From Nocardia abscessus (lineage in GTDB: Bacteria > Actinomycetota > Actinomycetes > Mycobacteriales > Mycobacteriaceae), in contig NZ_JADLQO010000002.1 of the NCBI RefSeq assembly GCF_015477775.1, forward strand, positions 1-64,000: 64,000 nt of DNA. The letters are read 5' to 3'. Under the pieces are notes generated by a model. The model saw nothing but the letters and a program-made list of their open reading frames with translations, was not told the origin of the DNA and searched no databases. A program made the translations under genes and the position numbers. This document shows, in pieces, positions 1 through 7,252 of this stretch (the stretch's first letter is position 1; the number at the start of each line of letters is the position of its first letter).

Positions 1-233
1 TCTACGAAGCGATCGTCAAGGGCGAGAACATCCCGGAGCCGGGCATCCCGGAATCGTTCAAAGTCCTGCTCAAAGAACTCCAATCGCTGTGCCTCAACGT
101 CGAAGTGCTGTCGTCCGACGGCGCCGCCATCGAATTGCACCAGAGCGATGACGATCTCGATCGCACCGCGGCCAACCTGGGCATCACGTTGTCCCGCAAC
201 GAATCCGCGGTGGTGGACGACCTGCCGGGCTGA
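1..233 (+). CDS. rpoB2: RNA polymerase beta subunit, C-terminal end (partial; probable RpoB2)
   Basis: Reading from base 3, the last 76 residues match the C-terminus of actinobacterial RpoB: the motif [16 protein letters not shown] followed by an acidic stretch and [11 protein letters not shown]. The 5' part lies outside the window. In nearly all bacteria rpoB is followed within about 100 bp by rpoC, but here the stop is followed by 308 bp without a gene and then an SRPBCC protein. A free-standing second rpoB is known from Nocardia (rpoB2 of N. farcinica), where it confers rifampicin resistance. The RpoB family assignment is seen directly; the paralogue call rests on the missing rpoC and is inference, because the rifampicin-binding region is not in the window. 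Confidence 0.75.
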   Translation, partial: YEAIVKGENIPEPGIPESFKVLLKELQSLCLNVEVLSSDGAAIELHQSDDDLDRTAANLGITLSRNESAVVDDLPG

Positions 234-541
234 TCGGGCTGCCGCGCACCGATCAGCGCGCCGCGCACGGAACCGTGACGATGGTCCGTGCGTGGCGCGC
301 TCCGGCGGTTTCACAGACCGAACACCTTCGTCCCGCAGACCCGGTGTGCGGGGTTCAGCGCGCGGACGCATCGACGTTTGGCGTGCTCCGCCGCGGGTAG
401 CCGCTTCGAGACCGCAGAGGAATGCGCGGCGGAAACGGCATCGCTTCCACCTGCGACCAACAGCTCGTGCCCTCGGACGGCAGGGAACGGCACTTCTCAT
501 GCGCGTCCGGGTGCGGACCAGGGAGAGCGAGAGGAGGCCAC
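234..541. other. Intergenic region without a recognisable gene
   Basis: Between the rpoB stop and the SRPBCC gene several frames are open, but none has a convincing ribosome-binding site or family resemblance. Apart from the hairpin at 264-292 and the AGGAGG at about 533-538 that belongs to the next gene, nothing was recognised. Confidence 0.5.
264..292 (+). terminator. Candidate terminator hairpin after rpoB
   Basis: The sequence CGCACGG at 264-270 is the reverse complement of CCGTGCG at 286-292, and further bases pair inside the loop. The hairpin sits 30 bp after the rpoB stop. No U-tract follows, which is common in high-GC actinobacteria. It is plausible as an intrinsic terminator but unproven. 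Confidence 0.35.
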
Positions 542-1063
542 GTGCACTACATCGATGAGACCAAACACCTACTGAGCGATCTCGTAGGGCGCGTACTCGA
601 GTCGGCGAGCAGCTACTCGAGCAGTCAAACCGTGACCATCGCACGCCCGCGCGCCGAGGTCGAGCGATTCTGGCGCGATCCGGCGAATCTGTCCGAGGTC
701 CTCGGCGATGTCGCCGAGGTCCGTTCGAGTGGACCGTCGAGCTACGAGTGGACGTTCCCTTCGGGCACCGACGGACGCACGACCTGGCAGACCACGCTGC
801 GTGAGGAGGACGGGCACTTCCGTTTCGTCGGCACGACGGACGACGACACCGCTTCCGTGCCGGGCTTGGAGCTCGAACTCGGCTTCCGGGACGCGCCCCG
901 CGACCTCGGTACCGAAGTGACGATGCGGGCGCGGACTCCGCTACCGGACCTGCTGACCGGCGCGGCGACCTTCACCGCCCTCTACCGAGCCCGCGCGCGG
1001 CTGCAGACCGGCGAGATACCCACCCTGGCCCATAACCCGAGCGTCCGTTCTTCTGCTCGGTGA
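542..1063 (+). CDS. SRPBCC (START/polyketide cyclase-like fold) family protein
   Basis: A protein of about 173 residues whose central part (from SQTVTIARPRAEVERFWRDP onward) has the pattern of SRPBCC ligand-binding proteins: a beta strand, a P-x-E-V-x-x-F/W helix, then N-L-x-x-x-L-G. The GTG start at 542 is preceded by AGGAGG at a good distance, so the longer open frame upstream is not used. It lies 12 bp before a zinc alcohol dehydrogenase on the same strand and is probably co-transcribed with it. Many actinobacteria pair a small SRPBCC protein with such a dehydrogenase, but the ligand is unknown. The residues after about 140 are not recognised. Confidence 0.7.
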   Translation: MHYIDETKHLLSDLVGRVLESASSYSSSQTVTIARPRAEVERFWRDPANLSEVLGDVAEVRSSGPSSYEWTFPSGTDGRTTWQTTLREEDGHFRFVGTTDDDTASVPGLELELGFRDAPRDLGTEVTMRARTPLPDLLTGAATFTALYRARARLQTGEIPTLAHNPSVRSSAR

Positions 1064-1075
1064 ACAGGAGGAGAC

Positions 1076-2245
1076 ATGCATGCGCTCTGCTGGAACGGCG
1101 TCGACGACCTCGCCGTGGAAACCGTCCCCGACCCGATCCTGGTCAATCCGCACGATGTCATCGTGCAGGTCCGCCTGACCACTACCTGCGGGTCCGACCT
1201 GCATTTCATCGATGGGTATCTGCCGGGAATGCGGGAAGGCGACGTCTTCGGACACGAGTTCATGGGTGAGGTGGTCGAAATCGGAGCCGAGATCACCTCG
1301 ACAAAGGTGGGCGACCGCGTCGTCGTCCCGTCTTTCATCGGGTGCGCATCGTGCTGGTACTGCGACCGCGAACTGCATTCGCTCTGCGACACCACCAATC
1401 CGAACAGCGCGCTGCAACAACCTCTTTTCGGCTACCCGACCGGTGGCATCTACGGCTACACCCACCCCTTCGGCGGCTATCAGGGCTCGCACGCGCAATA
1501 TATTCGCGTCCCCTTCGGCGATGTCAACTGTTTTCGGATACCGGAAGGCATCACCGACGAGCAGGCCCTGTTCGTCTCCGATGCCGTGCCGACCGGGTTG
1601 ATGGGCGCCGAATTCTGCGATATCCACCCCGGTGACACCGTCGCGGTGTGGGGCAGCGGCGGCGTCGGATTGATGGCGGGGCATTCCGCCCGACTTCTCG
1701 GTGCCGACCGGATCATCGTCATCGACCGCTACCCCGAGCGATTGGCCATGGCAAGCGAGCAGTTCGGCGCCGAGACGATCGACTACACCGCCGTCGACAG
1801 CGTCCAGGAGGCCCTGCGTGAGAGCACCGGCGGCCGCGGCCCGGACGCCTGCATCGACGCGGTCGGAATGGAAGGGCATGGCACCGGACTGCAGCAACTC
1901 TACGACCGCGCCAAACAGCTGCTCCGGCTCGAATCCGACCGCGCGACACCGCTGCGGGAAGCGATTCTCGCCTGCCGGAAAGGCGGCGTCGTGGCAGTGC
2001 TCGGCATCTACGGGTTGACCGACAAGTTCCCCATGGGCGTCGTGACCAACAAAGGCCTCACTATTCGCACCGCACAGCAATATGGTCAGCGGTACGTGCC
2101 CCGGATGTTCGATTACATCCAGCAAGGCGACCTCGACCCCTCGTACCTGCTCACCCACGACATGCCGCTCGAGGACGCGGTGTACGGCTACGACATCTTC
2201 AAGAACAAAGAAGAAGGCTGCATCCGCTCGGTCTTCCGGCCCTGA
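1076..2245 (+). CDS. Zinc-dependent alcohol dehydrogenase (formaldehyde dehydrogenase-like MDR family)
   Basis: 389 residues. The medium-chain dehydrogenase pattern is clear: TTCGSDLHFIDG contains the catalytic-zinc Cys, GHEFMGEVVE follows, and the structural-zinc cysteines lie in CASCWYCDRELHSLC. The nucleotide-binding GSGGVGLMAG is near residue 195. The length and the insert around residues 115-140 resemble the glutathione-independent formaldehyde dehydrogenase/threonine dehydrogenase-like subgroup. The ATG is preceded by AGGAGGAG and lies 12 bp after the SRPBCC gene, so the two form a short operon. The substrate cannot be told from sequence; an NAD(P)-dependent alcohol or aldehyde oxidation is expected. 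Confidence 0.85.
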   Translation: MHALCWNGVDDLAVETVPDPILVNPHDVIVQVRLTTTCGSDLHFIDGYLPGMREGDVFGHEFMGEVVEIGAEITSTKVGDRVVVPSFIGCASCWYCDRELHSLCDTTNPNSALQQPLFGYPTGGIYGYTHPFGGYQGSHAQYIRVPFGDVNCFRIPEGITDEQALFVSDAVPTGLMGAEFCDIHPGDTVAVWGSGGVGLMAGHSARLLGADRIIVIDRYPERLAMASEQFGAETIDYTAVDSVQEALRESTGGRGPDACIDAVGMEGHGTGLQQLYDRAKQLLRLESDRATPLREAILACRKGGVVAVLGIYGLTDKFPMGVVTNKGLTIRTAQQYGQRYVPRMFDYIQQGDLDPSYLLTHDMPLEDAVYGYDIFKNKEEGCIRSVFRP

Positions 2246-2261
2246 CGGGGGGTTCGGCGCT

Positions 2262-3218
2262 TCACCCGGTCGCCGACCGGTAGCGCGGCGTGGCGGATGC
2301 GCTGCTCGGCCCCGGTCCGCTGGACGCCGGTGAATAGATCGAATGCGCTCGCGCGATGACCTTGCGCATCCCGTAGCCGTTGATGATGGATATCCCATAG
2401 CGGTGTTCGAACTCGGTTCGCAGTTCGGTTCCGGCCGGCGCCGCGCAGCAGATCGCGAAGCGCACCGACGAAGTGTCCGTCCGTATCTGGCGAGGCAGCT
2501 CGGACAGCGCCGCGTACAGGCTCGGTACCGCCGAGTAGTAGGTGGGCCGGATTCGCTCGATCCGGTCCAAGAACGACTGCGCGCTGACCGGGCCCGCCAT
2601 GGTGGCGCAACCCCCGGCTGCCAACGGTGACAAGGCGCCCACCAAAATGCTGCACAACTGCCGCATCGGCAGGGTGGACAAGCTGTGATCGGCATCGGTG
2701 AGCGCGAATACTTTGATCGCCAGCCCGCACATGGCCTCGAGGTTCCGGTGGTCGAGCATCGCTGGATCGCCGCCGCCGTAGCTGATCAGCGCAGGCGCTT
2801 CCCCGCTGGGCCGCACCGCTTCGATAATGTCCTGTTCCGCCGCGCTGAGCGCCGCGGTGGGCGTGATCACCCGGACCGTCGCGGCGATCGCCGCCGGGCC
2901 CGCGGCGGCGATGAGGACCTTGGAATCAGAATCGGCTATCTGATGGCTCGCTTCCGTGGGGGTCGCCATCGGATCGATCAGTGCGGGTGTGGCGCCCAGA
3001 CGCCAGGTCGCGAACAGCGAGACCACCAGGTCGACGGAGCCGGGCAGCCTGATCGCGACGACGTCGCCGGTGGCGACACCCACGCCGTTCAGGGACGCCG
3101 CGACGCGCCGCACAGCGGCCAGAAACCCACTGTTGTCCAGTTCGATGCTGTCGTCGGCAAGGGCGGGTGCGTTCGGGGCCGCTACGGCGCGACAGTCCGG
3201 GAGAATCGAAAGCGTCAT
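2262..3218 (-). pseudogene. Truncated, degenerate AMP-binding acyl-CoA synthetase
   Basis: The 318-residue frame resembles the N-terminal part of class I adenylate-forming enzymes (GDVVAIRLPGSVDLVVSLFA, ATWRLGATPALIDP). It ends before the C-terminal catalytic domain; intact members have about 500 residues. The P-loop that should read like TSGTTGxPKG is here ISYGGGDPAMLDHRN, without the Thr/Ser-Gly pattern and Lys, and the YGxTE motif is GYGMRKV. After that motif the sequence turns into low-complexity, shadow-like residues, as expected past a frameshift. It is convergent with the alcohol dehydrogenase and divergent from the PucR regulator. Most likely a decayed gene; a truncated non-catalytic acyl-binding protein is a less likely alternative. 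Confidence 0.6.
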
Positions 3219-3393
3219 GCGGTCTCCTCGGCAAGAGCTTAGGGAGCAACGGCTGCAACGGCGTAGGGCTTGACGACCACGGTAGGAATCGCGGCGCGCC
3301 TCGGCACCGTCGTGCGGCGCTCAAATTCGTCGCGCGGTTTGTCGCCGGAAGACAATATCGTTCTCGCGGTCACGGCGATGTCACTACGATCAA

Positions 3394-4680
3394 GTGGTGA
3401 CGAGTACTCGTCGCAACGGTGATATCGAGGTCGACCGTTGTGTCGCGACGATCGCCGCCCGCATGAACGAGCGGGTGACGGATATCAGCGCGACTGTGCG
3501 CCGCGGGCTCGAGGACGAAGTGCCGGAGCTGCCCACGGACGTCCACACCGTCGAACTGCTCGGCGCCAGCGTGCAGGGCAATATCGACACCTTGCTGCAC
3601 GCGCTGCGCCACGATTTCCCGGCGACGCGCATCTACCTGCCTTCGGCGGCCATCGAGTACGCGAGGCGCTTGGCGCAGCGCGGCGTCCCGCTCAATGCCC
3701 TGGTTCGCGCTTATCACCTCGGCCAGCGGCGAGTAACCGAACTGGCTTTCGCCGAACTACAGGCGACAGAGATGATGCCGGTGGACCGCTCCCTCGTCGG
3801 TCAGGTGATCACCACCAGGCTGTTCCATTATCTCGATCGAATCGTCCAGCAGATCGTCGCCGTCTACGAAGGCGAGCGCGAGCGATGGCTGGAAACTCGC
3901 AACAGTGTCCGCGCGCTGCGTGTGCGCGAATTACTGGCGGGCAAGACCGTCGATATCGATGCCAGCACCGAGCTGATCCGCTATCCACTGCGTTGGCACC
4001 ACCTGGCGCTCATCGTCTGGTACCCCGACGCCGGTGCCGACGATGACGAACTGGCCCAGCTGCAACAGTTCGTCCGTGCGGCGGCCGAGACGGGCGGAGC
4101 TGCCGCGAGCCCGCTGTTCGTCGCCGACGATCAGCTGAGCGGCTGGGCTTGGCTGCCGTACCGATCGGCGCAACCCGCCGCCGTCGGCCACGTCCGTGTT
4201 TTCGCTGCCGCGCAACGCGACGCCCCACGGGTCGCGATCGGCACGATGGCTCCCGGAGTAGCCGGGTTCCGCCGGTCGCACCGCTCGGCTCAGGACGCAC
4301 GCTCGGTCGCACTGGCGCGGGGAGACGCCGAACGGCGCGTCATCGCGGCCGAAGATCCCGGATTGTCGGTGGCAGCCCTGCTCGGCAGGAGCATCGCGGA
4401 AGTCCGGGAATGGGTGGGTGAGGTGCTCGGCGCCCTGGCCTGCGACAACGACAACGACGCGCGGCTCCGCGAGACGCTTCAGGTATTCCTGCGGACCGGA
4501 TCGAGCTACAAAGCGGCCGCCGCGGAGCTCGATCTCCACTCCAACTCCGTCAAGTACCGCGTCGGACGAGCGATCTCACGACGCGGCAGGCCCATCGCCG
4601 AAGACCGGCTCGACATCGAACTGGCCCTGCTCGTCTGTCATTGGTACGGAGCGCCGGTACTGCGCCCGGAAACGGCGTGA
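3394..4680 (+). CDS. PucR/CdaR-type helix-turn-helix transcriptional regulator
   Basis: About 428 residues starting at a GTG (3394, or the next GTG at 3397). The C-terminus has the PucR-type HTH signature: LRETLQVFLRTGSSYKAAAA followed by HSNSVKYRVGRA, then a short ELALLVCHW helix. The N-terminal half is an all-helical RsbR-like/sensor region with no recognised ligand motif. Members of this family activate catabolic or stress genes, usually near themselves. Here the divergent neighbour is the decayed acyl-CoA ligase and the downstream neighbour is phoU, so the target is not obvious. Confidence 0.85.
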   Translation: MVTSTRRNGDIEVDRCVATIAARMNERVTDISATVRRGLEDEVPELPTDVHTVELLGASVQGNIDTLLHALRHDFPATRIYLPSAAIEYARRLAQRGVPLNALVRAYHLGQRRVTELAFAELQATEMMPVDRSLVGQVITTRLFHYLDRIVQQIVAVYEGERERWLETRNSVRALRVRELLAGKTVDIDASTELIRYPLRWHHLALIVWYPDAGADDDELAQLQQFVRAAAETGGAAASPLFVADDQLSGWAWLPYRSAQPAAVGHVRVFAAAQRDAPRVAIGTMAPGVAGFRRSHRSAQDARSVALARGDAERRVIAAEDPGLSVAALLGRSIAEVREWVGEVLGALACDNDNDARLRETLQVFLRTGSSYKAAAAELDLHSNSVKYRVGRAISRRGRPIAEDRLDIELALLVCHWYGAPVLRPETA

Positions 4681-4756
4681 TCAGCCGTTGGCACAACGCG
4701 GCTCGGCGACAGCGTCCAGGGCAGCGGGTCTTGACGCGCTGGTGGAGGATGGGAAG

Positions 4757-5461
4757 ATGCGGACTCGCTTCCACGAGAACCTCGATCAACTCGCTGATCG
4801 GTTACAAGCGATGTGCCTGCGTGACCGCGATGCCATCGCCACCGCCACGAGCGCCCTGCTCGGCGCCGATCTGGAGTTGTCCGAACGGGCGATCGATACC
4901 TGCCACGAGATCGATGCCATGCGTGAGGACTGTGAGCACACGGCGGTGAGCCTGCTGGCCTTGGAGGCGCCGGTCGCCGGTGAGCTACGGCGGGTGGTCA
5001 CCGCCATCCAGCTCGTCGGCGATCTGGTCCGTATGGCCGCGCTGGCAGAGCACATCGCCCACGTCGCGCGCCGCCGCCATCCGGAGCACGCGGTGCCCGA
5101 AGCGGTGCGCCCGATCGTGGCAGGCATGGGTGCGGCCGCCACCGACATGGCCACCAGCGCCGCCGAGGTGCTGGTCTCGGGCGACCCGCACGACGCCGCC
5201 CAGCTCGACGGCCAAGACGACACCATGGACCACCTGCATGAACAACTCCTTGCGGCGATACTTTCCGACGAATGGACCGGCGGAACCGCCGCCGCGGTCG
5301 ATCTCACCCTGCTCGGTCGCTACTACGAGCGATTCGCCGACCACGCCGTCGAAGTCGGCCGACGCACCATCTTCATGGCCACCGGCCACTCCCCCGACCA
5401 CTGGCCCTCGGTCGACCCGGCCATGAATGAGGGTGGACTGCCGGGGGCCTCTCGGCAGTAG
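4757..5461 (+). CDS. phoU: PhoU-family phosphate transport regulator
   Basis: 234 residues from the ATG at 4757 (MRTRFHENLDQLADRLQAMC), although the frame is open further upstream. The protein consists of two PhoU helical repeats, each with the metal-binding E/D-x-x-x-D pattern (ERAIDTCHEIDAM and YYERFADHAVEVGRR). PhoU proteins restrain the PstSCAB-PhoR phosphate signalling complex in the cytoplasm; actinobacteria often have two copies (PhoY1/PhoY2). There is no pst or phoR gene nearby, so this is an isolated copy. The start is preceded by GGAGGATGGGAAG. Confidence 0.9.
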   Translation: MRTRFHENLDQLADRLQAMCLRDRDAIATATSALLGADLELSERAIDTCHEIDAMREDCEHTAVSLLALEAPVAGELRRVVTAIQLVGDLVRMAALAEHIAHVARRRHPEHAVPEAVRPIVAGMGAAATDMATSAAEVLVSGDPHDAAQLDGQDDTMDHLHEQLLAAILSDEWTGGTAAAVDLTLLGRYYERFADHAVEVGRRTIFMATGHSPDHWPSVDPAMNEGGLPGASRQ

Positions 5462-5504
5462 CCCGAGCGGCGTCCTGGGGCCTGACGCGACGAGGTCGAA
5501 CACC

Positions 5505-5567
5505 GTGTCAGTGGTCGTGACAGGGGCGTGACAGGTGGATGTCAGGGCGGGTGCCGATGGTGGTCGC
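5505..5567 (+). promoter_or_regulatory. SARP-type direct-repeat operator and promoter of the drrAB-like operon
   Basis: Four heptamers in the same orientation are visible: GTGTCAG at 5505, GTGACAG at 5517, GTGACAG at 5528 and ATGTCAG at 5539, with starts 12, 11 and 11 bp apart. This one-helix-turn spacing is the hallmark of binding sites of SARP/AfsR activators. Fifteen bases after the last heptamer comes TGGTCG; the same hexamer stands at the identical distance after the heptamers upstream of the P450 gene. A -10-like GATGGT at 5556-5561 would place the transcription start on or next to the ATG at 5568, suggesting a leaderless message. Confidence 0.75.
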
Positions 5568-6506
5568 ATGAGAAATTCAGCGATCGCGGTTTCCGGACTG
5601 CGGAAGGCATACGGGGACAAGGTCGTGCTCGACGGCATCGATCTGGAAGTTCGTGCGGGCACGGTCTTTTCCCTCCTCGGCCCGAATGGGGCGGGTAAGA
5701 CGACGACGGTCAACGTGCTGACCACGTTGGCGAAGGCAGACGGCGGGTCGGTACACGTCGCAGGCCATGACGTCGCAACCGAGGCCAAGGCGGTGCGTGC
5801 GGCGATCGGGGTCACCGGTCAGTTCGCGGCGGTGGACGAGCTGCTGACCGGGCAGGAGAACCTGCAGCTGATGGTGGACCTGAACGGGGTACCGTCCAGT
5901 GACGGCAAGCGGACCGTCACAGAGCTGCTGGAACGCTTCGATCTGCTCGAGGCGGCGCAGAAGCCCGCGTCGACCTATTCCGGCGGTATGCGCCGCAAGC
6001 TCGACCTGGCGATGACGCTCGTCGGCAACCCGCGGATCATCTTCCTGGACGAGCCGACGACCGGACTGGACCCGCGCAGCCGGCGCACGATGTGGACGAT
6101 CATCCGCGATCTGGTGGCCGACGGCGTGACCATCTTCCTCACCACCCAGTACCTCGAGGAAGCCGATCAGCTCGCCGACCGCGTCGCGGTACTCCACCAG
6201 GGCCGCCTGGTCGCCCAGGGCACCCCCGACGACCTCAAACGCCAGATCCCCGGGACGCACGTGCGGCTGCGCTTCACCACCGTCACCCAACTCGGCGCGG
6301 CTGCGCGGCTCTTCACCGACTCCACGCAGGACCAGGAGGCGCTGACCCTGCGGGTCCCCAGCGACGGCGGGACGAAATCGCTTCGCGCTCTGCTGGACCG
6401 GCTCGACGAGTACTCACTCGGCGCCGAGGAGTTCTCCGTGCACACACCCGACCTCGACGACGTTTTCCTCGCCCTGACGGGCCACACCACGGAGGCTGCG
6501 AAATGA
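5568..6506 (+). CDS. DrrA-type ABC transporter ATP-binding protein
   Basis: 312 residues. Walker A is GPNGAGKTTTVNVL near residue 45, the ABC signature is YSGGMRRKLDLAM, and Walker B is PRIIFLDEPTTGLDP. The C-terminal extension ending in the DLDDVFLALTG block is typical of the daunorubicin-resistance (DrrA) subfamily, which powers export of drugs or lipids with a small DrrB permease. The stop overlaps the permease start by four bases (ATGA). The ATG at 5568 is chosen over the upstream GTG at 5535 because the latter lies inside the heptamer array. Its promoter matches that of the P450 gene, so it probably belongs to the regulon of the SARP regulator encoded next to it. Confidence 0.9.
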   Translation: MRNSAIAVSGLRKAYGDKVVLDGIDLEVRAGTVFSLLGPNGAGKTTTVNVLTTLAKADGGSVHVAGHDVATEAKAVRAAIGVTGQFAAVDELLTGQENLQLMVDLNGVPSSDGKRTVTELLERFDLLEAAQKPASTYSGGMRRKLDLAMTLVGNPRIIFLDEPTTGLDPRSRRTMWTIIRDLVADGVTIFLTTQYLEEADQLADRVAVLHQGRLVAQGTPDDLKRQIPGTHVRLRFTTVTQLGAAARLFTDSTQDQEALTLRVPSDGGTKSLRALLDRLDEYSLGAEEFSVHTPDLDDVFLALTGHTTEAAK

Positions 6507-7252
6507 GCACCGAATCCCATTCGATGGTGATGTTGCGCCGCAACTTCAAGCACATCGCCCGGAACCCGACCTCGGTGTTCAACGCGGTGCTGATGCCGAT
6601 CATCATCATGTTGATGTTCGTGTACATGTTCGGCGACGCTTTCGACGTCGGTGTCGACTACATCGACTACGCGACACCGGGACTGATCCTGCTGGCCGTC
6701 TGTTACGGGCTGGGCGCCACCGCGACGTCGGTGAACTCCGACATGACGACGGGCATCATCAACCGGTTCAAGGTCATGGACGTCTCCCGTGGTGCGGTGT
6801 TGACCGGTCATGTCATCGCTACTGTGCTGACCAATCTGGTCGCCATCGCGGCCCTCGTCGGGGTGGCCTTCCTGCTGGGATTCAGCCCGGCGGCGAGCTT
6901 CCTCGATTGGCTCGGCGTGGCAGGCGTCGTCGTGCTGCTCGGTTTCGCGGCCGCCTGGCTCACGGTCGCCTTGGGATTGGCGGCGAAGTCTCCGGAAACG
7001 GCGGGTCTGGCGTCGGTGCCGCTGGTCATGCTGCCGTTCTTCAGCAGCGCGATCGTGCCCGCGGAGAAGATGGGGCCGGGCCTGCGGCAGTTCGCGGAGT
7101 ACCAGCCCTTCACTCCGATCATCGAAACCATGCGAGGATTGCTCAACGGCGCACCGTCCTCCGGCGACGCGATCGCCGCCGTCGCCTGGTGCGCAGGGAT
7201 CGCTCTCCTCGGCTACCTGTGGGCGCGTTCCACGTTCACGAAGCGAGCGTGA
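6503..7252 (+). CDS. DrrB-type ABC transporter permease
   Basis: 249 residues with six hydrophobic segments typical of ABC-2 permeases: an N-terminal cytoplasmic stretch (MLRRNFKHIARNPTS), then membrane helices starting at about residues 27, 60, 105, 140, 172 and 225. The motif RGLLNGAP before the last helix is characteristic of the DrrB family. It is translationally coupled to the ATPase gene by an ATGA overlap and together they form a full exporter in the cytoplasmic membrane. Its 3' end overlaps the 3' end of the convergent SARP regulator gene by 17 bp. Confidence 0.9.
   Translation: MSTESHSMVMLRRNFKHIARNPTSVFNAVLMPIIIMLMFVYMFGDAFDVGVDYIDYATPGLILLAVCYGLGATATSVNSDMTTGIINRFKVMDVSRGAVLTGHVIATVLTNLVAIAALVGVAFLLGFSPAASFLDWLGVAGVVVLLGFAAAWLTVALGLAAKSPETAGLASVPLVMLPFFSSAIVPAEKMGPGLRQFAEYQPFTPIIETMRGLLNGAPSSGDAIAAVAWCAGIALLGYLWARSTFTKRA

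Noticed and set aside
941..2695. 584-residue open frame on the minus strand
   Set aside because: It lies antisense to the SRPBCC and alcohol dehydrogenase genes, is Arg/Val/Asp-rich without any domain, and reflects the third-position GC bias.
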